Made by a program: the position numbers and the translations under genes
Assembly: GCA_947247005.1 (NCBI GenBank)
Contig: OX365960.1
Span: forward strand, 18,972,533 to 19,036,532
DNA length: 64,000 nt
From: Spisula solida
Lineage: Eukaryota; Mollusca; Bivalvia; Venerida; Mactridae
Direction: 5' to 3'
The notes under the pieces: model-generated
Told to the model about the DNA's origin: nothing
What the model saw: only the letters and a program-made list of their open reading frames with translations
The model's database searches: none
Part shown: positions 47,201 to 49,985 of the stretch, piece by piece
Position numbering within the stretch: position 1 is the stretch's first letter
Layout: each line of letters opens with the position of its first letter

Positions 47201-47957
47201 GTAAAACTAATTGGTCACCAAAGATAATTTCATGATCAGTTTTTTTTAAACAATACACATCTGACACACTACGGGTTATACTCATCATCTAGTAAGAGGA
47301 TCAATAAGGGCTAACCAGAAATGATAAATATGACGTTACAGAGTCTAGTATATTAGACAAAGAATTTAGATAAGCCCCCCATTGTTTTCTGGTTTTGTAA
47401 TTGCAGAGTTATCTTACTATAAACTTACTATAAACTTTCCAAATATTCCCAACTATACACCCACTATAACTATGATTAGAGGGGGACACTTTCCAACAAT
47501 ACACCCATTCATCAAAAGGTCAATAGATTAAGGGACAATTACTCATCCCCATACATGCACTATCAAAGGATTAAGGGGGGAAAGAACTCTCAACAAAATA
47601 CCAATTATAAATAGGATTAAGGGGAACAACTCCCACCAATGTATATCAATACTATTTAGGGGCAACAACTCATAACAATATACCTGCTATCAACAGGATT
47701 GAGGGAAACAACTCTAGCCAATATACCCACTATATAATTGAATTAGGATTAAGGGGAAAGAACTCTATCCAATATACCCACTTTATTACAATGGGATTTA
47801 GGGGGGACAACTCTTCACCAGTGATTACAGATTTATCTTACCTGGTAGATGAAGTTCACCAGCAGTGATTGTGTTTACAGTGGATGTCCCTGGTGAGTCA
47901 TTGCTTGAGCCTTTCGTATCTCGATCTCTCACAGCAGATTCTGAGTTACTTCTAAAT
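8099..47957 (-). CDS. OXR1: OXR1/NCOA7-family TLDc protein with LysM, GRAM-like and TLDc domains (14 core exons; N-terminus missing)
   Basis: Exons joined on the minus strand: 47957-47842, 42686-42633, 41490-41339, 38739-38632, 35560-35423, 31471-31262, 25948-25767, 23927-22681, 18400-18238, 17986-17809, 10932-10819, 9989-9837, 9175-9006, 8240-8099. They give 3127 nt in one frame, about 1041 codons, with GT donors, AG acceptors and matching phases at every junction. Domains in approximate residues: LysM 101-149, GRAM-like 235-320, acidic linker 321-736, conserved pre-TLDc block 736-850, TLDc 870-1041. In animals and yeast this family protects against oxidative damage, and TLDc proteins bind and regulate the V-ATPase (established knowledge). 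A LysM-GRAM-TLDc order is that of the long OXR1/NCOA7 isoforms; invertebrates usually have one such gene (Drosophila mustard). No start codon lies in the first recognised exon, so at least one coding exon is upstream. Confidence 0.95.
8529..8965. repeat. 78-bp tandem array copying the TLDc exon/intron junction
   Basis: Five to six units of ~78 bp share TTACTxxCCAGTTCACATACCC, AAACTAGGTATATAGATT and AATTGTATAAACxGTT. On the minus strand each reads ...CCAGTAAGTAACC, resembling the donor of exon 9006-9175. Four units keep GTAAGT. The unit closest to the exon is most like the real junction (ATACTCAAACT shared). Confidence 0.9.
9006..9175 (-). CDS. OXR1: OXR1-like exon, TLDc middle (FGAM...YGTGETFLFTF)
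   Basis: The exon encodes IFGAMTSCELKYSDSFYGTG, ETFLFTFFPDFKVFHWTGEN and NFFIKGNQESLSIGAGQ. It aligns without gaps to the TLDc segment FGAxxSxxLKxSDxFYGTGETFxFTF...FKWTGxNxFFIKG. It ends CA|GTAAGT (phase 2). The acceptor ATGATCAG lies 15 nt from a MITE. Downstream of the donor is a 78-bp array that repeats the junction. Confidence 0.98.
9191..9474 (+). mobile_element. MITE-A copy 2, at the acceptor of a TLDc exon
   Basis: A full-length copy from ACAAGTCATTAAGAATTGCA to ACCGGTAGGGGACTAA. Its left end is 15 nt from the AG of exon 9006-9175. Confidence 0.92.
9665..9782. repeat. Two-copy ~62-bp tandem repeat in a TLDc intron
   Basis: AAGCCTTCATGACAGCATCAAA...TTCACCAATAGAGGTCAATA and GAGCCTTCAGACTGGCATCAAA...TTCACCAGTAAATGGTCAATA follow each other. 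The array ends about 55 nt from the donor of exon 9837-9989. Confidence 0.7.
9837..9989 (-). CDS. OXR1: OXR1-like exon, TLDc N-terminal half
   Basis: A 51-codon phase-0 exon encodes LCQQLPGRTIGYPWTLIYST, DKHGFSLKTLYRDMAGLESP and ILIAVKDTNDY. It has the TLDc hallmarks LPxRTIGYPWxLxYST and HGxSLKTLYR. The acceptor is CATTACAG and the donor is TAT|GTAAGTA. Confidence 0.98.
10014..10240. mobile_element. MITE with TTTACTGTAAAC ends
   Basis: Left TTTTACTGTAAACCAATTTA and right CCATTTACTGTAAACTCACA each contain the palindrome TTTACTGTAAA. The interior is CpG-richer (TTTCGCAAAATTCTGCC). Confidence 0.5.
10451..10850. repeat. ~44-bp array running into exon 10819-10932
   Basis: Nine units of ~43-45 bp share GGGGAGTAACTCTTGCTGTA, then TTGATGTGxGAATCTATTTT. 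The ninth unit (AACTCTTACTGCTGTGATGTGGGAATCTG) is the 3' end of the coding exon plus its donor. Intronic units read GCAAGAG where the exon unit reads GCAGTAAGAG, so they lack the donor GT. Confidence 0.9.
10819..10932 (-). CDS. OXR1: OXR1-like exon, start of TLDc region
   Basis: A 38-codon phase-0 exon encodes IISQSEAVKRRSIVFDEPMP, then LPDLIGESTILTDSHITA. Joined to DWE it gives DWEIISQSEAVKRRS, like the DWEIVTVEEAKRRKS of OXR1/NCOA7. The acceptor is ATTAATAG. The donor is GCA|GTAAGAG. The last ~30 nt of the exon and the donor form the terminal unit of the 44-bp array 10451-10850. Confidence 0.92.
11185..11500 (+). mobile_element. MITE-C copy 1 (ACTGCxTTCAxTAAACGC...GGGGCATA)
   Basis: It starts GACTGCATTCAGTAAACGCT, then TATGCCCCGGTGG, and ends GATGCCGGGGCATAA. 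The family recurs at 18512-18798 and 61917-62210. Confidence 0.75.
11543..11810 (+). mobile_element. MITE-B copy 1 (ATGTTTGTAAAxAxGTATGCCCC family)
   Basis: It begins ACAAGAGATGTTTGTAAACA, carries AGTGACCTTGACTTTTGAC and a (GACC/AACC)n tract, and ends TACCCCCTCATCAAAGATGG. Copies occur throughout the window. Confidence 0.85.
12030..12400. repeat. Complex tandem repeat (AGACAAGGTCAAGGTCAATA)
   Basis: Two near-identical ~132-bp units containing AGACAAGGTCAAGGTCAATA, CATAACAGTGACAATCA and GAATAATTATAACTACATTC, flanked by partial units. Confidence 0.88.
12400..13364. other. Intronic, no feature recognised
   Basis: AT-rich sequence inside the 6.9-kb intron. Short ORFs here lack recognisable motifs. 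Confidence 0.4.
13365..13516. mobile_element. MITE with 25-bp TIR GGGGTGGTATTCAA, copy 1
   Basis: The ends CAGGGGTGGTATTCAACACC and ATATTGAATACCACCCCAGG are inverse. The interior matches 21028-21180 in the opposite orientation (ACCAATCAGATCACACCATA). Confidence 0.9.
14055..14295 (+). mobile_element. MITE-B copy 2
   Basis: TTTGTAAAACATGTATGCCC at the left, TTGACCTTTGACCTCAAAAT internally and TCAAAGATGGGGGCATAATT at the right. Confidence 0.88.
14405..14513. mobile_element. Short palindromic element (ACCAGTCT...AGACTGGT)
   Basis: Arms ACCAGTCTAAAATGG / ATTCAGACTGGT and an inner ATTGGTCGGT / ACCGACCAAT pair make a nested hairpin of ~105 bp. Confidence 0.75.
14514..15249. other. Intronic, no feature recognised
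   Basis: AT-rich intron sequence with a short CA run near 15170. Confidence 0.35.
15250..15515. mobile_element. MITE-F copy 1
   Basis: Left AGAGAATTTGAGCTGATCCT and right AAGGTCGAGAATCGTGTCAA are imperfect inverses. The interior (AAAACATACAACCGGGATTA) recurs at 16886-17132. Confidence 0.7.
15937..16145. mobile_element. MITE-E copy 1 (TATAGTGTGCCCAGGATAAT)
   Basis: TATAGTGTGCCCAGGATAAT at the left and CACATTATCCTGGGCGGACT at the right form a TIR of more than 20 bp. A half-copy with CATTATCATGGGCACTATAG lies at 16220-16275. Confidence 0.88.
16886..17132. mobile_element. MITE-F copy 2
   Basis: Same family as 15250-15515: GGAGAATTCGACCTGATTCT to AAGGTCGAGGATCACGTCAA, sharing GAAAACATACAACCGGGGTT. 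Confidence 0.7.
17372..17692. mobile_element. MITE-E copy 2 with an internal insertion
   Basis: TATAGTGCGCCCAGGATAAT to CACATTATCCTGGGCACACT. It is longer than copy 1 by a block at ~17415-17505 built of repeated AATCGATTA/TTAATAATC motifs. Confidence 0.85.
17809..17986 (-). CDS. OXR1: OXR1-like exon, VDHLYAFFVQWTPEIYG block
   Basis: The exon encodes VDHLYAFFVQWTPEIYGDEE, then ERRGFVVIEDE, an acidic stretch (GIEDLEMLDEHFGPNSS) and QKDWE. It matches the family VDHLYxFFxQWSPxxYG...GFVVVE block. The acceptor is GTTTCAG|G and the donor is GAG|GTAAGA, ending in phase 0. The following intron (10933-17808, 6.9 kb) is the longest in the gene and holds many MITEs. Confidence 0.96.
18238..18400 (-). 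CDS. OXR1: OXR1-like exon, PPLYLCLRLG...SEYWFSIPRD block
   Basis: The exon encodes FAPKKSVAYPDPPLYLCLRL, then GTPQNKN and ending KKSEYWFSIPRDK. PPxYLCLRxGxP and EYWFxIPRD are signature strings of the OXR1/NCOA7 region before TLDc. The acceptor is TTTATTTTCAG and the donor is AA|GTATGTAT (phase 2). Confidence 0.96.
18477..18984. mobile_element. TIR element GGTATAACTCCAACGCGATA, carrying a nested MITE-C
   Basis: The left end GGTATAACTCCAACGCGATA continues into AATTGCAGTACAAAAACAA. The right end is its inverse, ...TTTATCGCGTTGGAGTTATA. MITE-C (18512-18798) has inserted right after the left arm. Fragments of the same family may occur at 16505-16690. Confidence 0.85.
18512..18798 (+). mobile_element. 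MITE-C copy 2 (nested)
   Basis: ACAAGACTGCGTTCAATAAA then CGCATATGCCCC to ATCGATAGGGGGGCATAACA, with a (GGAC/GAAC)n tract before the right end. Nearly identical to 61917-62210, so a young family. Confidence 0.9.
19351..19683. mobile_element. TIR element TTAAAGGGACATGCCC
   Basis: The left TTAAAGGGACATGCCCAGAA (then ACTGGAGTGTCT) is inverse to the right AGACACTTCACTTCCAGGGC (then ATGCCCCTTTAA). 333 bp. Confidence 0.88.
19875..20245 (-). mobile_element. tRNA-derived SINE, diverged copy (minus)
   Basis: It shares TTGGGTGGAAAACACTGAAA then AGCGTT with 35735-36075. A degenerate B box (GGTTTGATTCTTGG on the minus strand) follows. The tail contains a (GGAC/AGAC)n tract. Confidence 0.65.
21028..21180. 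mobile_element. MITE with 25-bp TIR GGGGTGGTATTCAA, copy 2
   Basis: GGGGTGGTATTCAATATTGA then TCTTA at the left; the exact inverse TAAGA then TCAATATTCAATACCACCCC at the right. The interior is the reverse of copy 1. Confidence 0.93.
21181..21300. mobile_element. Partial copy of the GATCTCCCGAA family
   Basis: CAATCCGATCTCCCGAAGTA then TCTCAAGAAG..., matching one end of the complete element at 60191-60452. The other end was not found. Confidence 0.5.
21300..22680. other. Intron, no feature recognised
   Basis: AT-rich. Phrases CCCTGAAATCCC and AACCTGAAGTT at 22480-22560 recall similar text at 3340-3450. No exon signal was found. Confidence 0.35.
22681..23927 (-). CDS. OXR1: OXR1-like large exon, acidic/serine-rich disordered linker
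   Basis: One open exon of 1247 nt (about 415 codons) runs from ATACAG|GGAGGAT to GATA|GTAAGTGA. The protein is rich in Ser, Asp, Glu and Thr with many SP and TP sites, as expected of the unstructured region between GRAM-like and TLDc parts. Near residue 300 of the exon a less charged stretch (PHLSAFVNYATGFFQKH) may form an amphipathic helix. Near the C-terminal end is a short basic GGRRGKMSRHGGK patch. The 3' splice site lies 16 nt from a MITE (23944-24232). Confidence 0.93.
23944..24232 (+). mobile_element. MITE-A copy 3, at the acceptor of the large exon
   Basis: ACAAGTAATTAAGAATTACA then AGTCCCCTACCGG, to ACCGGTAGGGGACTAA. It starts 16 nt from the AG of exon 22681-23927. Confidence 0.92.
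24355..24580. repeat. Degenerate ~20-25-bp repeats (GAAACTGATTxTTTGTG)
   Basis: About ten imperfect copies of GTGAAACTGATTCTTTGTGA-like phrases. Confidence 0.7.
24592..25033. mobile_element. Foldback/MITE element with ~80-bp and longer inverted arms
   Basis: TAGACAGGATTGCAATGTGA, CCCACAAACTATTCTCAT and ATTTTCTCTATACCAACTTG at 24657-24730 are mirrored at 24893-24965. Outer arms CTGTATAACCACAGG / CCTGTGGTATAACTGA extend the palindrome. Confidence 0.88.
25212..25290. repeat. 18-bp repeat, four units (ACAGTGCCCACCAAAAAT)
   Basis: Four tandem units ACAGTGCCCACCAAAAAT/ACAGTACCCACC. The last unit continues into AAGTATACA and is the left end of the element below. Confidence 0.9.
25264..25704. mobile_element. 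TIR element whose left terminus is amplified
   Basis: CAGTGCCCACCAAAAATAAG then TATACA at the left is inverse to TGTATA then CTTATTTTTGGTGGGTAGTG at the right. Confidence 0.8.
25715..25750. repeat. 12-bp repeat (TTCAGTGGGCG), three units, next to a donor
   Basis: GATTCAGTGGGCGTTTCAGTGGGCGTGTCAG-type repeat (three near-copies of a 12-mer), ending ~17 nt from the donor of exon 25767-25948. Confidence 0.7.
25767..25948 (-). CDS. OXR1: OXR1-like exon, GRAM-like core
   Basis: The exon encodes GVVKGTLLVTPNAVMFDPNV, SDPLVVEHGSDKYGMIAPMD and LIISAAMYHDIAAMKMRGKI. It is a very close match to the OXR1/NCOA7 GRAM-like region. The acceptor is TTGTCTTTTCAG and the donor is AT|GTAAGATT (phase 2). The next exon supplies the G of the Met codon. 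Confidence 0.97.
25968..27040. other. Intron, no feature recognised
   Basis: AT-rich, with A-rich runs near 26230-26290 and (AGAC/ACAG)n at 26875-26950, probably the remnant of a MITE tail. Confidence 0.35.
27044..27140 (+). mobile_element. tRNA-derived SINE head
   Basis: An A-box-like GGTGGCTTAGTTAGTATGG (27051) and a B box GGGTTCAAATCCCACTC (27113) are spaced as in a tRNA. There is no cloverleaf 3' end. It is read as a SINE and not as a functional tRNA. Confidence 0.75.
27190..27380. mobile_element. Element with repeated GTCGACAxAAC motifs
   Basis: Five near-copies of GTCGACAxAACxx (27199, 27288, 27325, 27343, 27355), ending CGAGTTTCAACTGTA. CpG-rich compared with its surroundings. Probably the terminal repeat region of a DNA element. 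Confidence 0.45.
27640..27842. repeat. Dispersed repeat, also at 53098-53270
   Basis: Shares ACAAGAGTCAGACATAGAA, ATTTCAAGCAAGCC-type and CAATGAATGACA strings, in the same order, with 53098-53270. No TIR was found. Confidence 0.65.
28141..28345 (+). mobile_element. MITE-B copy 3 (3' truncated)
   Basis: ACAAGTGATGTTTGTTAAAC then ATGTATGCC; GTGACCTTGACCCAACAGAT; the terminal GGGGGCATA is absent. Confidence 0.65.
28346..29350. other. Intron, no feature recognised
   Basis: Unique-looking AT-rich DNA. Short ORFs lack recognisable protein features. Confidence 0.35.
29355..29735 (+). mobile_element. MITE-B-related element
   Basis: ACATATGCTCCC at the left; GTGACCTTGACC twice; ACATGTGCATAGCAATGTAC and AGGGGAGGGGCAAAATAA at the right. 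Confidence 0.6.
29957..29980 (-). CDS. Putative 24-nt microexon (IHKVDPEK) in the GRAM-like region
   Basis: The exon is 24 nt, phase 0/0, encoding IHKVDPEK. A pyrimidine-rich stretch ending TTAATAG precedes it and AAAAG|GTAAATA follows. It sits in the intron between the HITDGQ exon and the GVVKGTLLVTP exon, both phase 0. Inclusion would put 8 residues into the GRAM-like fold without a frame change. In the vertebrate proteins I remember, HITDGQ runs directly into GVVxG, so this would be optional. It is inferred only from splice-site and phase logic. Confidence 0.4.
30640..31200. repeat. ~155-bp direct repeat pair split by a MITE
   Basis: GCAAATTTTAAAAATTCACT then AAATTGGCAAA...TTATTGTGCTTTATGTAAGT at 30675-30795 recurs at 31048-31165. 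The MITE 30801-31043 lies between. Confidence 0.8.
30801..31043. mobile_element. MITE with TACTGTTTTATCAAAGCACT TIR, copy 2
   Basis: TACTGTTTTATCAAAGCACT to AGTGCTTTGATAAAACAGTA, then CCCAGG, an almost perfect 20-bp TIR. The interior ATAATTGTAAACAAATTATA is shared with 1390-1628. Confidence 0.92.
31262..31471 (-). CDS. OXR1: OXR1-like exon, LxCLERFIKLKVKHITDGQ segment
   Basis: This 70-codon exon, phase 0 on both sides, encodes a Ser/Pro-rich linker and then DQDCLERFIKLKVKHITDGQ. The last part is nearly identical to the segment entering the GRAM-like region in OXR1 and NCOA7. The donor is CAG|GTAAGC. Confidence 0.95.
31528..32073. mobile_element. TIR element TTAAAGGGACTGCCTCACA
   Basis: TTAAAGGGACTGCCTCACAT at the left and ATCTGTGAGGCAGCACCTTT then AAA at the right. 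About 545 bp with no coding potential. Confidence 0.85.
32099..32303 (+). mobile_element. TIR element GTCCTACTGAG...TTGTAGGACCCCTG, copy 1
   Basis: GTGTCCTACTGAGGCATAAT then ACCCAATCCTGAAAATAAGA, to CCAGAATTGTAGGACCCCTG. Shares its order of motifs with 50597-50884. Confidence 0.75.
33316..33690 (+). mobile_element. MITE-B copy 4 with internal duplication
   Basis: ACAAGATGTTTGTAAAACAT then GTATGCCCC to ATGGGGGGAGGGGCATAATA. The GTGACCTTGACC...AAGATCCTAGGGCAAAGCGT half is present twice (33370 and 33530). Confidence 0.85.
34380..34780. other. CpG-richer intronic segment
   Basis: Many CG dinucleotides in an AT-rich intron (CGTCACGCTCGTATCCGATT, ATCGCGGTCGCGCTAGC), with CCAATCAG at 34681. It could be an internal promoter for a short isoform or a young transposon interior. 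Undecided. Confidence 0.3.
35155..35349 (+). mobile_element. Element ACAGGGGTTCC..., copy 1
   Basis: Shares GTTTTGACCC, AAAAAGCCACATT, CTATAAAATGGTAAAA and AAAAGTATC, in order, with 53885-54077, which ends GGAACCCCTGTTA. Confidence 0.6.
35423..35560 (-). CDS. OXR1: OXR1-like exon, end of LysM and Ser-rich linker
   Basis: The exon begins TLHIPDKD, the last LysM strand (xLxIP in the family), followed by a serine-rich linker (GRTSSSCSSSEGIGS). The acceptor follows a run of eight T. The chosen donor, ATG|GTATAT, is weak, but it is the only GT that keeps phase 0 with the next exon. Confidence 0.85.
35735..36075 (-). mobile_element. tRNA-derived SINE (minus), best-preserved copy
   Basis: The minus strand carries an A-box-like GGTGGCATCGTGGATAACG and a B box GGTTCGAATCTCGACC. 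The body follows (CACTGAAAAGC inverse, then TTCTTTAACGTGCCCGATG on plus). Confidence 0.85.
36525..36765. repeat. Two-copy ~122-bp tandem repeat
   Basis: AACTTGxCCCATTTTTTGCT then TTCAAAxTA...GTCAAGATTGTTTTxGTTxGAATAAATA occurs at 36538 and 36654. Confidence 0.8.
37212..37642 (+). mobile_element. MITE-D copy 1 (ACAAGAGGGCC...GATGAGCTAAAAA)
   Basis: ACAAGAGGGCCTAAAGGGCC then CTAGGTCGCTCATCTGTT; ends GACAGATGAGCTAAAAAC. TIR GCTCATCTGT/ACAGATGAGC. Internal ~120-bp repeats contain GACCTAGTTxTTxACCC and ATGATCAxTGTGACCAAGTT. Confidence 0.9.
37882..38162 (+). mobile_element. MITE-A copy 4
   Basis: ACAAGTCATTAAGAATTGCA to ACCTGTAGGGGACTAA. It is immediately followed by a MITE-D fragment (38162-38345), so one inserted at the edge of the other. 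Confidence 0.9.
38162..38345 (+). mobile_element. MITE-D fragment
   Basis: ACAAGAGGGCCTAAGTCACT then GAGCTGTCAT...GTGACCTAGTTTTTACC. The right end is missing. Confidence 0.6.
38350..38580. repeat. Degenerate ~35-60-bp array (CCCTGACCTTGAAAA)
   Basis: Seven or more imperfect copies of TTCCCTGACTGATTCCAAAA / TTTTCCCTGACCTTGAAAA. It ends ~50 nt from the donor of the LysM exon 38632-38739. Confidence 0.85.
38632..38739 (-). CDS. OXR1: OXR1-like exon, LysM core
   Basis: This 36-codon exon, phase 0 on both sides, encodes VQDRDTLEKIAAHNDTTPSE then LKKLNKL and VIFAGQ. The pattern DTLxxIAxxxxxTPxxLxxLNKL...GQ is that of the LysM fold in OXR1 and NCOA7. The donor is CAG|GTAACT. The intron 50 nt downstream holds a degenerate CCCTGACxTT repeat array (38350-38580). 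Confidence 0.95.
38902..39838 (+). mobile_element. MITE-D copy 2, internally expanded
   Basis: ACAAGAGGGCCCAAAGGGCC then CTAGGTCGCTCACCTGTTA; right TTACAGGTGAGCTAAAAAG. Between them are about six ~145-bp units (ATTGTGACCTCTAGTGTCTA, CACAAGGTTTTTCTATGATT), then (GGAC)n. Confidence 0.95.
40334..40500. mobile_element. Element AGCACAACCTCTCTAGAGCAAC, copy 1
   Basis: Shares GCACAACCTCTCxAGAGCAAC, TACAGAGGxxGTTGCT and GAGAGGTAAAA with 44555-44735. Confidence 0.65.
40990..41150. mobile_element. Palindromic element TTTAATACACTTCAGAGC
   Basis: TAATACACTTCAGAGCCTGG and GGTGATAATCCGCC at the left mirror GGCAGATTATCAGCTCC and GCTGTGTCGTGTATTAA at the right. CpG-rich core. Confidence 0.7.
41339..41490 (-). 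CDS. OXR1: OXR1-like exon, linker and start of LysM domain
   Basis: The exon encodes EAHDNKGPSSVFYLDETPTM, then a short Ser/Thr-rich stretch, a Lys run and PDGTFEYT, which is the first strand of the LysM domain. The acceptor is TTAATTTCAG. The donor ACA|GTAAAACA is weak. It is joined in phase 0 to the VQDRDTLEKI exon and so rebuilds EYTVQDRDTL. Confidence 0.9.
41500..42630. other. Intron, no feature recognised
   Basis: AT-rich intron between exons 42633-42686 and 41339-41490. A short (ATT)n occurs at 41693-41706. Confidence 0.35.
42633..42686 (-). CDS. OXR1: OXR1-like exon, short basic segment (KGPKKTLLEKIWG)
   Basis: This 54-nt exon encodes KGPKKTLLEKIWGTKSG. It is flanked by TATCTTTTCAG and G|GTAATAAA. 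Phase 1 on both sides fits the neighbours. The GPKKTLLEK string resembles the GQKKTLDKK run just before the LysM domain of vertebrate OXR1 (from memory of the family). Confidence 0.75.
43690..43790 (-). mobile_element. tRNA-SINE fragment (minus)
   Basis: GCAGTCACCCTAGTGTTGGG on the minus strand aligns with the spacer between A and B boxes of the SINE at 27044. The hydrophobic open frame across it is not taken as a gene. Confidence 0.45.
43957..44296. mobile_element. hAT-like MITE with CAGGxGCGTAGCTA termini
   Basis: CAGGCGCGTAGCTACCTGTA at the left and CTCTAGCTACGCCCCTG at the right are inverse, flanked on both sides by CACTT (5-bp target duplication). The internal GGGGGAGCATGCCCCCAGAC is a palindromic motif. 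Confidence 0.88.
44555..44735. mobile_element. Element AGCACAACCTCTCxAGAGCAAC, copy 2
   Basis: AGCACAACCTCTCAAGAGCA at the left and TGCTCTGGAGAGGTTGCACT at the right are inverse. Confidence 0.75.
45464..45748 (+). mobile_element. TIR element, CAGGGGTGTCAA family, copy 2
   Basis: CAGGGGTGTCAACAGGTCCG to ATATTGACACCCCTG, with CAGAAAATCCTTCAGAGCAG inside. Confidence 0.92.
45920..45967 (-). CDS. Putative 48-nt cassette exon of the OXR1-like gene
   Basis: The exon is bounded by TTTTAAAG at its start and a strong GTAAGTGA donor. Only one frame is open. It reads ELISRYSADNLESLV, starts needing two nt and ends in phase 1. Both flanking recognised exons have phase 1 at this junction, so inclusion or skipping keeps the frame. 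The peptide has no known homology that I recognise. Calling it an alternative exon is inference from phase and splice sites. Confidence 0.45.
46490..46680 (-). mobile_element. tRNA-derived SINE (minus), second type
   Basis: The minus strand carries a B box GGATTCGATCCCAGG with upstream TGGTTGAGCCTCGGCTTTGA. Its head differs from the 35735 copy. Confidence 0.6.
46690..47390. other. Intron, no feature recognised
   Basis: No repeat family or exon signal was recognised. Confidence 0.35.
47440..47830. repeat. ~45-bp array next to the donor of exon 47842-47957
   Basis: About nine degenerate units share AACTCTxxCCAATATACCCA then CTAT...GGATTAAGGGGA. The last unit (CAACTCTTCACCAGTGATTACAG) partly duplicates exon text (TTCACCAGCAGTGATTGTG). 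The array ends 12 nt from the donor. Confidence 0.85.
47842..47957 (-). CDS. OXR1: OXR1-like exon, N-terminal low-complexity segment
   Basis: The exon encodes about 38 residues rich in Ser, Asp and Thr (RSNSESAVRDRDTKGSSNDS and onward to GELHLPG). The donor is CAG|GTAAGAT. Two acceptors 6 nt apart, at 47958 and 47952, both keep the frame and would add or drop Phe-Arg. It needs two nt from an upstream exon and ends in phase 1, which matches the next exon. There is no Met, so it is internal. There is no recognisable domain; it is assigned by phase and position. Confidence 0.7.
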
Positions 47958-48240
47958 CTAAAAATAGAAAATTTAATTTTCAAACAATTGCAATCTTGGA
48001 AGAAGACCTCTCAATGATACTCCGTGCAAAATATCAAAGCATTGTACACCCCCTGAGTTTTAAGGAGAAGAATTTTCATGACATTGTTTTCCAACACAAA
48101 TCAAGCAACCATTCTGGAAGTCTTCAGGATCAATGGGAGTTTTTAATAATTAATTAAGCAGGTAAAGGTTAAAGTTCTGGAGTTCCCTCACAGTCACCAT
48201 AAGTTAAAATTGGCCATGCATAATCTGGCAGGGAAAAAAA

Positions 48241-48455
48241 TGACTGTAAAATCAGACATTTTCACGAGTTCAAAATTTCACAAATTTGTTATTCTTAAGT
48301 AGATTGCGAAGTTAAATGTTCGCGATTTTTAAAATTCAGAAATAACTACCGCTATTTTAGAAGTTAACAAACCTGAATTTTTTGTGAATTTGTGGATTTG
48401 TTGAGAAAGTGAAAATCTTACCCTCGCTAAAATGTCTGATTTAACTGTAGTCCAA
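48241..48455. mobile_element. MITE with ACTGTAAAATCAGACATTTT ends
   Basis: ACTGTAAAATCAGACATTTT at the left mirrors AAAATGTCTGATTTAACTGT at the right. Related to 2305-2521. Confidence 0.8.
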
Positions 48456-48549
48456 ATCAGATTTTGCCAAACATGTTCTCTAAATGTCAGGGGATTTGGA
48501 GAAAATAAAAAGCTACTGATAACCTGATCTGTTTGGGGCATTTACTTAC

Positions 48550-48620
48550 ACTGTATACAAAGTACGAAGAAATATAATCCTGTTACGGCGTATCAAATAT
48601 AAGGAAATAAACCAGTCAGC
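48550..48620 (-). CDS. Candidate upstream exon (71 nt) of the OXR1-like gene
   Basis: It runs from TTAATATAG to a strong GTAAGTAAA donor. One frame is open (ADWFISLYLIRRNRIIFLRT then LYT). It ends in phase 2, which is what exon 47842-47957 needs. It has no Met and no homology I recognise, so it could equally be 5' UTR or a chance match. Confidence 0.25.
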
Positions 48621-48904
48621 CTATATTAAGTTATGTAAATGTACGGTATCGAATCTACGACAATCAACCAATATTTACATACATTCCCAATAGACATCAG
48701 CCATCACAATTTTTCCTTCATACAGTATCACTAGAATAAATGCCGGGGCAAAACGGAAGAAACGTTCATCATTTATGTAAACAAATAAAAGATGATTTTA
48801 TTAGCGTACTTTTTGAGAGAAAAAATTGATCAATTTTGCTTTTTGATCCCTCTTATACGAATCGCTACACAAACCGAATCATCGTTTAGCCAAATAGAAA
48901 CGTT

Positions 48905-48933
48905 TTCTAGACAAATATGGAGGGGGGGGGGGG
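48905..48933. repeat. G-run (12-14 G)
   Basis: A homopolymer tract GGAGGGGGGGGGGGGTT; a possible quadruplex former. Confidence 0.8.
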
Positions 48934-49231
48934 GTTATAGCTTTTATACTACCAATACACAGATCAACATAGTTTAGACATAACTGAGCAAAATAAGTAT
49001 TGACTTCCAGCATGAGTCATAAAGAATCTGGATTTTTAGAGTAATAAAGTCAATAAAGTACATGTTCTTGTAAATACTCAATGCACTAACATGTGTGAAT
49101 AAAATAGAAATCTGCGTTTTTTTCTTTTTAAATAGATAGAAATGGAAAGGCTTAATTAAAATAGCTAATGCTACATGTTGACAAGTAATCTGTGAAAAAG
49201 CCAAAGTGGGTTGCCAACCCCTGCGAAATGT

Positions 49232-49490
49232 GGTTCATGATTTCATGAACACTTCACTCCAATCAAGAACTGTTCATGAACAGGCCTTGATCAGTTCTTG
49301 AAATGAGTTCATGAACTGTTGATGAAATATTGATGTACATTTGGGAGTTCATGAACTGTTCTTGATCTAGCCATAAAAATTACCTGTTGAACATGTCATG
49401 AACTATTATTTCTAGACTGTTCTTAAACCATCCCTAAACTGTTCAACAATTAATTCATGAAGTTCTTGAAGTGTTCATGAAACATGACTT
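49232..49490. mobile_element. Palindrome-rich element with TTCATGAA motifs
   Basis: TCATGATTTCATGAACACTTCA-type left arm is the inverse of the right TGAAGTGTTCATGAAACATGA. Many internal GTTCATGAACTGTTCTTGA copies make it self-complementary at several registers. Confidence 0.85.
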
Positions 49491-49819
49491 CCTGTCACAT
49501 GTTGACAACATCACAGATTTTCAAAATGGCTGCCAGCAATGGCATGTGCTGATGTTTTGACAAATTTTAATGTTTTTTTTTATCTAAATGAGTGATCTTA
49601 TGAAAGGTAAGTTGCAGAGTTAAAAATGTCAAGTTTAAAAGTATCTTGTGTGACTAATATTTAATTATAAGAATAGTTATTCAAACTAAAACTATAGAAA
49701 AAACAAATTAGGAAGTGGCTGGGGTATGCTTAGCATGAGGTTTCAAGACGAGGAAAGACCTTTAAATTATTTACAATGTTTCTGTGCAATATATAGTAAC
49801 CACAAATCAAAAAATATTA

Positions 49820-49985
49820 CAAGGGCATAATCCCCTTATTGTCCCCTATTCACATACTAAGTTTCATAGACCTAGCTTGGAAACTGTTAAGAGTTATGTC
49901 AGGATCCAGATTTTTGACGGACAGACAAACAGACTGACAGACGGAGGGCAAACTTATAGTCCCATCCTGTCGAAAGGGGACTTAA
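49820..49985 (+). mobile_element. MITE-A copy 5 (5' truncated)
   Basis: Begins at GCATAATCCCCTTATTGTCC. It retains AGACCTAGCTTGGAAACTGT and GTCAGGATCCAGATTTTTGA, and ends CGAAAGGGGACTTAA. Confidence 0.85.
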
